Positions 10,065-17,927 of a DNA stretch of 26,369 bases are shown piece after piece. The notes below the pieces were generated by a model that was not told the origin of the DNA, did not search any database, and saw only the letters and a list, made by a program, of their open reading frames with translations. Within the stretch, counting starts at the first letter, position 1. Each line of letters begins with the position of its first letter. This stretch comes from Tritrichomonas foetus (lineage: Eukaryota > Parabasalia > Tritrichomonadida > Tritrichomonadidae), in contig MLAK01000620.1 in the NCBI GenBank assembly GCA_001839685.1, positions 16,280 through 42,648 of the forward strand, in the 5' to 3' direction. The position numbers were made by a program, and so were the translations under genes.

Positions 10065-12521
10065 ATGTCTGAAGTAGAACACGGAATTACCGCCCCAGAA
10101 AAGTTTACTGACGATGCAGCACAGCAAAAGCTCGTCAACGACTCAATTGCTAATATTGATACATACTCATTTATGATGAAACGTGCCCTCGATCTTGGAA
10201 ATGTCCAAGATGCCTTTAAACACGCAGCTAAATTTATCGAAAATCTTACAACATCCAATCTTACACCTAAAAACTATTATGCTGTTTATCACGTTGCATC
10301 AACCAACTTGTTCGAGTTAAATCAACAATTAAGAGATTCATCGCGTTTTACAGACAGACAAATCGCTGAACAATACGAAATTTCACAATACAATTTTGGT
10401 TGTCTCCAGAGGCTTTACTGCATGATTACTTGCTCAACAGAATTAGTTCATCGTAAAATTGTCAGTGTTGTTGATATGCTTGAAGATTTGACAGATATGG
10501 TTCGTCAGGCCCAAGATCCAATCAGAGCGCTTTTCCTTCGCCACTTCTTACTTAACATTTGGAAACAGGAACTTCCAGATTCGACTCAATCCGAAATGGA
10601 AAAATCACTCAATTTTCTTTTAAACAACTTTGCTCAAATGAACAGAATGTGGGTCAGAATTGCAGATATCATGGCATATGATTCTCGTCGTGAACAGCGC
10701 GCTGAACTTTCCGTTCTTATCGGTATGAATATCCAACGTATTTCTTCTCTTCACGGAATTACTGTCGAAAACTATCAACATATGATTCTCCCATTCATTT
10801 CCAAACACGTCGAACTTTGCGAAGATGACATGGCTCAAGAATTTATCTTACAATCAATCATTCAAGCTTTCCCAGAAGATTATCATATTCAAACAATTGA
10901 ATACCTCTTCAACATGTTCGGAAAAGTTGAACAAGGCGTCAAAATCCTTTCCATTGTTAATCAGCTTCTTGATCGCTTCCTCGAATTTATTGGCGATCTC
11001 GTCGATCCTTCAGCCGGACGTCACATTTTCGTAACCATAGCCAAAAATATCGAAGAACTTTTCAGCTCAGAAGGCCATCTTGCATTAACGGATAAATTCG
11101 AAACACTTGAACGTTTGCTTCGTTTTGCACTCAAAATCAATCCAGATGATACAAAGAATATCCAGAGCCTTCTCAAATTCGCATACTTCCATATCGATCT
11201 TGCCATTGGCGATGAGCCACTTACAGACAAATCTGCATCAGACAAGCTTCGCCTCTTCATTGATTGCCCATTAAGTACATTTGAATCAGCAGAACCGCTC
11301 TTCCACTTAGAAACACTTCCAGCACTCATCAAGAGGTTACTTCCAGATGACCGCATCAAGATAGCATCAAGGATTTGTGAAATCTACACAAAATCATCAA
11401 CAAGAATCACAAACAAAGAACAACTCACTTTTGTTCTTTCATTAACAGCATCCATCGTTCAAGAAAGCAAAGGAGCCTCCTGCTTCTATGCACTTTTCCA
11501 CCTCATCGATGCTGGCTCAGTAATTAACACAATGAAAATCATCCAAGAACTTGCAGCAAACATGGATTCAGTTAACGAAGCTGCTTCAAAGCGTGCAATC
11601 CTTCCAATCGGATTTATCGCAATTAAGCTTTTAAGAAACGCTGAAGAAGAAGATCGTGATAAACTTCTTAAATTCATTTTGTTATATGGAAAAGAAGCTT
11701 TACAGAAGGATCCACAATCAGCCATTAAAATCTTCATTGAAACTGCTAAAGTCCTCGATAAAATGGAGGGCTTTGATGAAAAAGTTACCGCTCTTTGCGA
11801 TGAAGCAATCAATACATGGTCAGAAATCCAAGATCCAGCTGTCAAGTATAGAATATTCCACTACATTCTTCAATTTGTCGTTGAAAGTAGAACAGTTGAC
11901 ACTTCTCTTAATTCACAACTGTGCACTATGGCTGCATCATTCAGCGAAACTATGAAAAGTGTTATTGCTCTTACAAATTGTGCCGCACTCTTCTGGCGTC
12001 CAGACGAACGTCTCCAACAGAGAGAGGCTGTTCAAGCATGTCTCGCCAAGGCTTCAAAGGCTGCAGCTTCAACATCAAACAACGATAACGCACTTTTGTT
12101 ACAGGGACTTTATTATGTCCTTGGAAGCGCCTCATTCTTCCTCTTCAAGGGAGCAGAACTAGAATACAAGTGGATCAAGGCACTCACTGGCACTATCCAA
12201 CAAAAGCACAAGGAAGTCACTGCAAAAGGACTTTCACCAGACAATATCATTGCAAAGAACGTTAGAGAATACTACAAGAACACAATCATATTCATCCAAG
12301 AAAATAACCTTCTTCCACAAGGCACAGATGAGCCTGAAGAAGATGAGGCAGAAGATGAAGCGGAGGCAGAAGATGAAGGTGAAGCAGAAGATGAAGGCGA
12401 AGCAGAAGATGAGGGTGAAGTAGAAGATGAAGGTGAAGCAGAAGATGAGGGTGAAGTAGAAGGAGAGGCTGAAGACGAAGGTGAAGCAGAAGAAGATGCT
12501 GAAGAAGAAGAAGAAGAATAA
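10065..12521 (+). CDS. VPS35: Retromer core subunit VPS35 with acidic repeat tail
   Basis: 818-residue alpha-solenoid. VPS35 is the scaffold of retromer, which with VPS26 and VPS29 sorts cargo from endosomes back to the Golgi or plasma membrane. The conserved N-terminal block is visible: LQRLYCMI (114-121), equivalent to the PRLYLM motif that contacts VPS26, followed by DPIRALFLRHFLLN, equivalent to the family's PLRGLFLRNYL block. The length to residue about 750 matches the family (about 790). The last 65 or so residues are almost entirely Glu/Asp/Ala/Gly, built of an EDEGEA hexapeptide repeat that ordinary VPS35 lacks. The frame is open from a TTG at 10056, but ATG at 10065 is the natural start. 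The stop is TAAAC, overlapping a UAAA signal. Codon use is less AT-biased than in neighbouring spacers, consistent with a well-expressed housekeeping gene. Confidence 0.92.
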   Translation: MSEVEHGITAPEKFTDDAAQQKLVNDSIANIDTYSFMMKRALDLGNVQDAFKHAAKFIENLTTSNLTPKNYYAVYHVASTNLFELNQQLRDSSRFTDRQIAEQYEISQYNFGCLQRLYCMITCSTELVHRKIVSVVDMLEDLTDMVRQAQDPIRALFLRHFLLNIWKQELPDSTQSEMEKSLNFLLNNFAQMNRMWVRIADIMAYDSRREQRAELSVLIGMNIQRISSLHGITVENYQHMILPFISKHVELCEDDMAQEFILQSIIQAFPEDYHIQTIEYLFNMFGKVEQGVKILSIVNQLLDRFLEFIGDLVDPSAGRHIFVTIAKNIEELFSSEGHLALTDKFETLERLLRFALKINPDDTKNIQSLLKFAYFHIDLAIGDEPLTDKSASDKLRLFIDCPLSTFESAEPLFHLETLPALIKRLLPDDRIKIASRICEIYTKSSTRITNKEQLTFVLSLTASIVQESKGASCFYALFHLIDAGSVINTMKIIQELAANMDSVNEAASKRAILPIGFIAIKLLRNAEEEDRDKLLKFILLYGKEALQKDPQSAIKIFIETAKVLDKMEGFDEKVTALCDEAINTWSEIQDPAVKYRIFHYILQFVVESRTVDTSLNSQLCTMAASFSETMKSVIALTNCAALFWRPDERLQQREAVQACLAKASKAAASTSNNDNALLLQGLYYVLGSASFFLFKGAELEYKWIKALTGTIQQKHKEVTAKGLSPDNIIAKNVREYYKNTIIFIQENNLLPQGTDEPEEDEAEDEAEAEDEGEAEDEGEAEDEGEVEDEGEAEDEGEVEGEAEDEGEAEEDAEEEEEE
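12369..12488 (+). repeat. 18-bp in-frame tandem repeat coding EDEGEA/V
   Basis: Units of GAAGATGAAGGTGAAGCA with few changes start at 12369, 12387, 12405, 12423 and 12441. A shortened 12-bp unit follows at 12459 and a last full unit at 12471. It sits inside the VPS35 coding region. The repeat keeps frame and charge; variants are mostly synonymous or Ala to Val. Confidence 0.95.
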
Positions 12522-13337
12522 ACATCGTTACGAATGTCAACACTCTATTTATAGCTTTATTTTTATTTATTATTTTTATTTTTTTGGGTAGCCCACAATA
12601 TTTGGGCGTTACAAAATGAAGATGATTTAAACAAATACCAACTCTTTATTACATGTGTTGGTTTACCAAATTCAATGAGGTTTTATTCATTTTGTGATTC
12701 AGAAGCATTCTTTCGTTTCAATTTAATTCTTTTCATCGAAATATCAAATGAACAGATAGTTGGATCAAGTTTTTAAAATTCACATATTTTTGACCATTAA
12801 TATAACATATCACCAATGTAAATGTAAAATCATTATTTAGCTTGACTATTAGTTCTGCATTTGTAATTCAACGGGGCGCTATATTTAATTCTCTTTTATT
12901 TATTTTGACGTTCTAAAGTTTTTTGAATAATGCTCTCTTTTATTTTTGTTTTGTAGTAAATGAGTTAATTTTTTCCATTGTAAATGAGGATAATCATGAC
13001 ATCAGATAAATAGGTGATGTGATTCAAAATAATAATAATAAGATACTAAACATTGAGGTTCATTTCAAAATTGATGAGGTACTACCTTTTTAGATAGTTA
13101 TTACAACAGCCTCTCACTTTTTTCTTTGTCTGTGAATTCATCTTATTTCATCACATTTTTCAAATCATTGAAAAAAAATCATATTTATGATAGATGAAGA
13201 ATATTATGATATTAATATTACTCAAAGATCATTTAATTACTGATATGCTTCTCAGAGAAATGTTCAAATCAAAAACTGTAACACCACTATGAATATTTTA
13301 AAATATTTATCATACATCTGAGTTTTAAGCACCATAG
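12522..13337. other. AT-rich spacer 3' of VPS35
   Basis: T/A-rich run after the stop, then a small potential hairpin (GCCCA at 12591-12595 paired with TGGGC at 12603-12607). One isolated GC-rich island, GGGGCGC near 12872, lies in otherwise AT-rich DNA. No gene is seen. Confidence 0.5.
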
Positions 13338-13493
13338 ATGAAAGTTTTATCAAATCTATGTGTTAGATTTCTTGAGACAGCACTAATGGAAGTCTTACAT
13401 TCCTTATGGTACATGTACAAATTCTTTGAATCCATTTTAGAGAATAAAAAATATTATAATGAATACAAAATATTTGGATTATCGATCTTATAA
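13338..13493 (+). CDS. Possible 51-residue small ORF
   Basis: ATG to TAA, 51 codons, with composition less biased than random for this DNA; residues 14-32 read ETALMEVLHSLWYMYKFFE. The stop is followed by AT to give TAAAT, a UAAA-type signal overlapping the stop as in the housekeeping genes here. No Inr-like element is evident and no family is recognised. It runs head-on into the 3' end of the Dbf4-like gene. It may be a small gene, a gene fragment or chance. Confidence 0.2.
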   Translation: MKVLSNLCVRFLETALMEVLHSLWYMYKFFESILENKKYYNEYKIFGLSIL

Positions 13494-13677
13494 ATGAACA
13501 AATGTAGAATGAAGAGATTTCGTTATATAAATTGTCATAGAATAATAATTATTTCATTCAATAACCAATTACTAATGGAGCAAATATATTTATATAAGAA
13601 AATACATATTTATTTTTTATTAAATAACAAAATATCCGCATTACTTTTGGTATCATCTCACACAAAGATAACATTTT

Positions 13678-14382
13678 TCATAAAGAGAATCCAATTTCTT
13701 TCGAAAGACGGTCAAAGTCACTCCATAAATCACTTTCAACAATTTCTACATGCTCTTTGGAATTATGATGTTCACACGCAGATCTGAAATAACATTTGCA
13801 TTGTTCACAATAACCATTATTTTCAACTCTGCGTATCAAAATTTGACGATTTTTTGTGTTTTTTTCAATAAAAGAATGTTTTTGGAAATCTTCCGTGATT
13901 TTATCAAAAGGTGAAATTAAACATCCACGAGGAACTTTTTCATAATATATTTTAGCCATTTTGATTTCGCCATAGATTGGGCAATATTCATTTTCCAAAT
14001 CTGTGATAATAATTTCTTTCTTGGTGTTTTCATCACTTTTTGGATTATCATTTTCAATTGTTGAACTTATGTTTATAGTGGGTGAAAGGTCACTAGCACT
14101 GATGAATCTTTCACAATCTTTGGATAATTGAGAATCATGATTTTCATCAACAATAACTGAATTTGAATTTTCTAATGGAGCTACTTTTGCACCAATTTCA
14201 ATGTGAGATGCTTTGATATCTTTTAAATTGCTGCAATATTTCACATGAATGACAATATTCTTATTTTTCAAATATGAAATTCCTTTATTCAATATTTCAT
14301 TTTGGAAACTGGATTTGTTATTGGAATAAGCAATATTAACATGCTCATCTTGGTTGCTCATTTCTTGGATATTTCGTTTCAT
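13678..14382 (-). CDS. DBF4: Dbf4-like regulatory subunit of Cdc7 kinase
   Basis: Probable Dbf4/ASK-type activator of Cdc7, the kinase that phosphorylates MCM to fire replication origins. From ATG 14382 it has 234 residues. Near the C-terminus GYCEQC...H...H gives C192-x2-C195-x9-H205-x5-H211, exactly the spacing of the Dbf4 zinc finger (motif C), with the typical preceding GYC and following acidic/hydrophobic helix. Around 145-172, CPIYGE followed by a basic/aromatic run and SPF resembles motif M, which binds Cdc7. Around 37-80, YLKNKNIVIHV then IEIGAKV resembles the BRCT-like motif N. It is much shorter than yeast or animal Dbf4 (about 650-700). The frame is open up to a GTG at 14427; ATGs lie at 14382 and 14361. 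A TCATTA Inr-like string directly overlaps the first, so 14361 (227 residues) may be the true start. The zinc finger is seen; the function is inferred. Confidence 0.62.
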   Translation of the reverse strand: MKRNIQEMSNQDEHVNIAYSNNKSSFQNEILNKGISYLKNKNIVIHVKYCSNLKDIKASHIEIGAKVAPLENSNSVIVDENHDSQLSKDCERFISASDLSPTINISSTIENDNPKSDENTKKEIIITDLENEYCPIYGEIKMAKIYYEKVPRGCLISPFDKITEDFQKHSFIEKNTKNRQILIRRVENNGYCEQCKCYFRSACEHHNSKEHVEIVESDLWSDFDRLSKEIGFSL

Positions 14383-14387
14383 AATGA
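14381..14387 (-). promoter_or_regulatory. Initiator-like element at the Dbf4-like gene
   Basis: On the minus strand this reads TCATTAT and matches the trichomonad Inr. With the A as +1 (14385), the ATG at 14382 would have only a 3-nt leader and the ATG at 14361 a 24-nt leader, which favours the second ATG. Confidence 0.35.
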
Positions 14388-14902
14388 AAACTTTCTGAGT
14401 TTTCAACTTTTTGATATTGCAGTTCACTCTTTTTCAATGTATAGACCAAGTATATATTTAAAAAATATGATTGTACATAAAATTTTACTTAATCGCTTAG
14501 AATTTTAAAATAAATTTGAGAACGTTTTCAAATTGAATGATTTCATTCAACGAAATAATTTCTTCGTTCTATAAAATGTTTATTTCTATCCAATAAGTTA
14601 AAATACATTTCTGATAATAAGATTCACTACCACTTCAGTTTCCGAACATTTCCCGAATAATTATGGCTTTTGCTGATGGCTGCATAAATTTTTGGAAATA
14701 AAGGTCTCACAAGATTCATATGCTATTTGAAAAAATAATACTTTATGAAAAACCGATTGATGTAAAAAAAACTTTCCATGAATATTGTGATTTTTTTATT
14801 TGGTCTCTAAAGCGTGTTTAACAAGGTTGTTTTTAATTTTGATAGATATTATGCTTGGTTTGTGTTCCTTTTAAATATAATGAGTAAATTTCAGAAATTA
14901 TT
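14388..14902. other. AT-rich intergenic region
   Basis: Upstream side of the Dbf4-like gene and downstream side of the phosphatase gene. No ORF of note and no recognisable element beyond AT-rich sequence. Confidence 0.5.
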
Positions 14903-15820
14903 TTATTCTACAATTTTATTATAAACTTCTTCTAAATCCCTACACACAAATGTTGGTTTAGTTTCACATTTTTCTAAATCCTTTTCATTTGTTACACCTG
15001 TCATAACAAGGATAGAGACATTTTTTTGATTATCCAAATCCTTCACAATTTCAAAATCAGTTTCAATGTTATCACCGACGATAAAAATCCTCTCAAATTT
15101 TTCAAAAGAAGGGATAGATTGTTTCACCAACACATTTAGTTCTTTGCTAGGTTTCCCAATGATGATTGGATCTGTGAATGTACCATGACGTACAGGTGTT
15201 GAAAGTGTGAGAGCACCAGGAATGAAATGGTCACCACAACGGAATTGTTTATCTCCTCCTAAAACAAAAAACTTTGTTTTTTTCTCAGTCACATATCTTG
15301 AAGAAAGTGCGATACTGCAAAAATTGAATTCTTTATCGACGCCGATCAAAATCGATTCAATATTTTCTTTGAGAGTGACATTTTCTGCTATTTGGTCGTT
15401 CAATTCAGCATGATCAGAAGGGCGATAGATAGTCAATCCTGCTTCCTTCAACTCGTTACAAATACTATCGTTACACATTGCAAAAACGGTTTTGACACCA
15501 TTTTTTGAAAAAGCGTCGACGGCCAAATGCGCGGCATCAATTTGAATGATTTTTTCGGCGAGGCTTGGCCCAAATTCTTTAACAAAAAGTTCTTTGAGCT
15601 GGCCTGATGAAAATTGCGGAGAATTTGAGATAACAGCGACGGTGTAATCTTCCCGAGAGAGTTTTTCAATGAATCCTTTGGACGATGGGAGGAAATTCTC
15701 GCCATCATGTAATGTTCCTTCGAAATCAAGGAGAATCAGGTTTTTGCTCATAATGCGTGTTAGATTGTTGTAAACATTAGAAAAAGTTTGAGCTGCATTG
15801 TCACTTTTTTGGATGCACAT
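14903..15820 (-). CDS. HAD-superfamily phosphatase, NagD / 4-nitrophenylphosphatase-like (class IIA)
   Basis: 305 residues from ATG 15820. A second ATG at 15751 gives 282 residues and places the fold right at the N-terminus (MSKNLILLDFEGTLHDG), so it may be the real start. HAD motifs in order are: I, DFEGT (32-36); II, the Ser in VISNS; a C2-type cap with a VGV/GGD segment; III, Lys in IIGKPS; IV, GDNIETD. The IIGKP plus VGDN pattern and the large cap insert between motifs II and III are those of the class IIA group that includes NagD, phosphoglycolate phosphatase and pyridoxal phosphatase. Motif I is normally DxDxT/V; here the second Asp (general acid/base) is Glu, DNA codon GAA. The protein may be slow, altered in reaction, or non-catalytic. 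The substrate is not predictable. The stop is TAAAA, overlapping a UAAA signal. Confidence 0.85.
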   Translation of the reverse strand: MCIQKSDNAAQTFSNVYNNLTRIMSKNLILLDFEGTLHDGENFLPSSKGFIEKLSREDYTVAVISNSPQFSSGQLKELFVKEFGPSLAEKIIQIDAAHLAVDAFSKNGVKTVFAMCNDSICNELKEAGLTIYRPSDHAELNDQIAENVTLKENIESILIGVDKEFNFCSIALSSRYVTEKKTKFFVLGGDKQFRCGDHFIPGALTLSTPVRHGTFTDPIIIGKPSKELNVLVKQSIPSFEKFERIFIVGDNIETDFEIVKDLDNQKNVSILVMTGVTNEKDLEKCETKPTFVCRDLEEVYNKIVE

Positions 15821-16140
15821 GGTGAATAATCTAGGATATCGAATAATATAGTAGTGAGTGATTAATTTTTAGGACAATTTATCTCAAATTAAAAATATTT
15901 GTTGCGTTAAAGATTTAGGGGCTGTTGTTGGAAATATTTCATGAAATCATAATCTGCAGATTTTAGAATGATGGAGGATTTTTTGAGGATCTTGATCATA
16001 ACAGAGGTTATTCACTCAAAGCCTATGACTTTGAGCTTATAAATCCATACACTAATATTAGTTAGCTTCCAAATATGTTTTCATTGAAGGTTAACTAAGG
16101 TTCATTAACCATTGGAAATCTTGTCTTTTTTATTTCTAAT
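15821..16140. other. Divergent intergenic region between phosphatase and histone H3, left part
   Basis: AT-rich. Contains a 12-bp palindrome (AATCTGCAGATT around 15951) and a GGTTAAC / GTTAAC-related cluster around 16089-16110 next to ATTGG (possible CCAAT-type box). A 24-codon ATG frame from about 15968 is not accepted as a gene. Confidence 0.4.
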
Positions 16141-16396
16141 GGCGCCAAAAATCCAACACCTTTTTTCTTGTGGAAATTGAACAAGATAAACTCATGTTTT
16201 TAGATGGTGTAAAATGTCATCATAAAATTTTTAACGTATGCTCAGAATTTTTGGCGCTATTTCTCTGACATTATCTCCGAAAAAGGGCGCCATTTTTTCA
16301 ATTGAAAAGTTCAGATATTATCAAAGACATTTTACACTATCGTTTTTCAACTGACTTATTTTGGCGGGACCGGCGGTTTTCATATTTTTTTCGCGC
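16141..16396 (+). promoter_or_regulatory. Cluster of E2F-like sites upstream of histone H3
   Basis: Five GC-cored motifs in otherwise AT-rich DNA: GGCGCCAAAA (16141-16150), TTTTTGGCGC (16248-16257), GGGCGCCATTTTT (16285-16297), TTTTGGCGGGA (16359-16369) and TTTCGCGC (16389-16396). The last two match the E2F/DP consensus (TTTSSCGC) as known in animals and plants; the first two are the same core in opposite orientations. They lie about 100-355 bp before the H3 start. Cell-cycle control of a replication-dependent histone through E2F/DP is a natural reading, but binding is inferred. Confidence 0.55.
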
Positions 16397-16493
16397 AATC
16401 TTTTTACAAAAAGTGATTTCGTTTCCAGTGGAGTTTAATTCAAAAATAGAACATCCTTTCAATTTTATAATAATTCAGACCGTTTTATTCAAA

Positions 16494-16500
16494 TCATTTT
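16494..16500 (+). promoter_or_regulatory. Initiator (Inr) of histone H3
   Basis: TCATTTT, a very good match to the trichomonad Inr. The A at 16496 as transcription start leaves a 9-nt leader before the ATG, within the short range usual in these organisms. Confidence 0.7.
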
Positions 16501-16504
16501 TAAT

Positions 16505-16921
16505 ATGGCTCGTACAAAGCAGACCGCCAGAAAAACCACCGGTGGAAAAACCCCGCGTAAGTCCCTTGGTGCCAAGGCCGCCCGTAAAGCCGTCCCAAGC
16601 GTTGACTCCCAGGGCGCCAAGAAGCAACACAGATTCAGACCAGGTACAGTCGCCTTAAGAGAAATCAGAAAGTATCAAAAGAGCACAGATCTCCTCATCC
16701 GTAAGCTTCCTTTCCAGAGACTCGTTCGTGAAATCGCCTCAGGTTTCCGTGGTGATCTTCGTTTCCAATCATCAGCTATCGCAGCCCTCCAGGAAGCTTC
16801 GGAAGCTTACCTCGTTGGCCTCTTCGAAGATACAAACCTTTGCGCCATCCATGCCAACCGTGTTACAATCATGGAACGTGATGTCCAACTCGCCCAAAGA
16901 ATCCGCGGTGAACGCAATTAA
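16505..16921 (+). CDS. H3: Histone H3
   Basis: 138 codons (137 residues after Met removal), against 135 in animals. The N-terminal tail ARTKQTARK is canonical and the core ([19 protein letters not shown], then [30 protein letters not shown]) is strongly conserved, so it is a replicative-type H3 and not CenH3. Differences in standard numbering: S10 is Thr, A15 is Thr, Q19 Ser, S28 Ala, a two-residue insertion in the 31-35 region, K79 Arg, K115 Asn, K122 Arg. K4, K9, K14, K18, K23, K27, K36 and K56 are kept. Codons are much less AT-biased than the surroundings, as in highly expressed genes. TAAAA overlaps the stop. No H4 partner is in the window, although trichomonad histone genes often occur in divergent pairs; the divergent neighbour here is the phosphatase. 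Confidence 0.98.
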   Translation: MARTKQTARKTTGGKTPRKSLGAKAARKAVPSVDSQGAKKQHRFRPGTVALREIRKYQKSTDLLIRKLPFQRLVREIASGFRGDLRFQSSAIAALQEASEAYLVGLFEDTNLCAIHANRVTIMERDVQLAQRIRGERN

Positions 16922-17927
16922 AATAATTTCATTTAATTGAACTTTAATTAAAAGAGTTTTTTTTTCCCCTTCCAATTTTTTTGATTATTTCATGGATGTA
17001 TGAAGTACTTTTTTTATTTAAAAATCATGCATCATTTTTTTTTCTTACAGCTGATTTCCCGTTTAAGGGTCAACTGCCATACGTTTATATTTATTTATTT
17101 TAAAAGAAATAGTGGTTACCAGTTTTTCGGAAAAAGTTATGTTTTGAATTAAACTGCCACAAATCATTCAAATATAATTCAAAGGTTTATTTTTTTTTGG
17201 CAATTGACCCTTAATAGAAAGTTTTTGTTTTTTTTCTTGTCAAAATTTCAAATCATGAGAAAATATTCAAAAAAACTGTATATATTACATTTTCATAATA
17301 TGTGGTGATACAATTGATTAAATGGGTCAATTTCGGATTTTCAGAGAGTTTTCTCTGAATTCTCAGCTCGATGGTATTAATCTGGAAGGATCTTAAATTG
17401 ATTCTATATCCGGTCAATAATTTTATTTATATGACCGTTGTCTTGTAAAACCATCAGTGAGATTTTTCACTAATTAGATTTTTTTTTTTCATTTTGCTCA
17501 CTCGATATAATCATGAGGGCATTCGTATATATGAGACTGTTCATTATAACCAATAAGAAAATATGGTTAAGTGAAGGCTTATCGATAAAATCGCATCCAC
17601 ACATGAGTTTGTATTCGTTCGAATATTGAAATTTGTGAAAACATTGAATTGTTTCTATTTGTCTTACAAAAATTCGAAGGGATTTCATATTTGAATAACT
17701 CATTCGAATTATATCTGGGTGAAAACAATTGCGTCCACATAAATTTTGACAAAGGGAATCATGTGATTATGTAAAATGTATTGGTGAAAGTTCCATATGC
17801 AAATTCCATGTTAGAAATACTATTTACTACAGAAAAATTCCAATCGACAATGAACGAATATAGAAAAAGTTTACTGTAACAAACTTTTTGAATATGATTA
17901 TTAAAAAAATGAACAGAAATTTCGTCA
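16922..17927. other. AT-rich region with an inverted repeat
   Basis: Poly-T runs follow H3 (16960-17050). The inverted repeat at 17063-17214 is listed separately. Around 17322-17397 a short frame (ATGGGTCAATTTCGG..., 24 codons) has protein-like composition but no family. A minus-strand 77-codon ATG frame at 17470-17703 is low in support and was not called. Confidence 0.45.
17063..17214. repeat. Inverted repeat, 17-bp arms with one mismatch
   Basis: The left arm TTAAGGGTCAACTGCCA is at 17063-17079. The right arm TGGCAATTGACCCTTAA is at 17198-17214, the reverse complement with one mismatch. They are separated by about 118 bp. A further partial copy AACTGCCA lies at 17152-17159 and GGGTCAA again near 17325. 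No ORF lies between the arms. It could be paired binding sites, a tiny miniature transposon, or a relic. Confidence 0.7.

Noticed and set aside
12292..12543. Leu/His-rich minus-strand frame
   Set aside because: It is the antisense of the acidic VPS35 repeat; long open antisense frames are expected there.
16302..16658. Proline-rich frame overlapping the H3 start
   Set aside because: It is a shifted reading of the histone coding region and promoter.
17470..17703. 77-codon minus-strand ATG frame with a hydrophobic patch
   Set aside because: No family, no initiator or UAAA evidence, and composition close to random for this region.
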